Shown: positions 11,534-11,599 of the stretch, piece after piece | Layout: each line of letters begins with the position of its first letter | Position numbering within the stretch: the first letter of the stretch is position 1 | Source of the DNA: BS750m-G62 sp964577175 | GTDB lineage: Bacteria; Planctomycetota; Phycisphaerae; FEN-1346 | DNA length: 11,599 nt | Reading direction: 5' to 3' | NCBI GenBank assembly: GCA_964577175.1 | Contig: CAZNYC010000128.1 | Location: 1-11,599 of the forward strand | Position numbers and translations under genes: made by a program | Notes under the pieces: generated by a model | The model's input: only the letters and a program-made list of their open reading frames with translations | Database searches by the model: none | Told to the model about the DNA's origin: nothing

Positions 11534-11599
11534 CTAACGCCGCTCCCCGAACGGCCGGTACAGCGGGTCGCCGACGAAGCACATCTGCCAGGAGACCTG
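11534..11599 (-). CDS. C-terminal fragment of a conserved protein (TIGR03790-like?)
   Basis: The minus strand from the window edge is open for 21 codons and ends at a stop at 11536-11534. The peptide is QVSWQMCFVGDPLYRPFGER plus a final R. A terminal GDPLYRPF after a hydrophobic strand is what I recall from the TIGR03790 family, proteins of unknown role in Planctomycetota and related groups. The rest of the gene lies outside the window, so the family call is tentative. It runs in the same direction as hicBA, which starts just downstream from its own promoter. Confidence 0.5.
   Translation of the reverse strand, partial: QVSWQMCFVGDPLYRPFGERR

Overview
The window is GC-rich bacterial DNA, very probably from an uncultured relative of the Planctomycetota. 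The strongest lineage hints are an unusual RuvA (a GNPAYG...PRLVGF stretch where the usual acidic pin and YGF would be), a KMGKS form of the CysRS signature loop, a C-terminal GDPLYRPF remnant at the right edge, and spacers packed with short GC-rich palindromes. These are recollections of family features, not a database result. The 100-N gap with duplicated edges shows that this is a scaffolded draft assembly, probably a metagenome bin.

Layout. The left part (1-3347) holds a small putative membrane ORF, a zinc-dependent polyol-type dehydrogenase, and a B12-binding/radical SAM protein with a textbook promoter almost touching its start codon. Next come a secreted Pro/Glu-rich TPR protein (3586-4797), a 407-bp non-coding stretch with a nested inverted-repeat element, ispF (isoprenoid synthesis) and cysS (cysteinyl-tRNA synthetase, with a compositionally different C-terminal part). 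A 338-bp spacer made almost wholly of repeats leads to a two-gene MntA/HepT (MNT-HEPN) toxin-antitoxin module. The Holliday-junction genes ruvC, ruvA and ruvB follow. On the minus strand at the right are a hicB-hicA module, with hicA frameshifted as assembled, and the last 21 codons of another gene.

How the genes fit together. RuvC and RuvA are translationally coupled by an ATGA overlap, and with RuvB they form the branch-migration and resolution machine. This locus is bracketed by two toxin-antitoxin modules. ispF and cysS are neighbouring housekeeping genes; the dehydrogenase, radical SAM protein and TPR protein show no obvious pathway link to them.

The dominant unexplained structure is repetitive. 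One palindrome family (GCGCGGYGGGT, 6-nt loop, ACCCRCCGCGC) occurs seven times, including once in frame inside the radical SAM gene and twice between ruvA and ruvB. A second class has GC stems of differing sequence followed by a shared GGCTGAA or GACTGAA tail. The 100-N gap looks artificial: its two edges carry the same 55 bp, so the contigs probably overlap directly and ruvB is intact.
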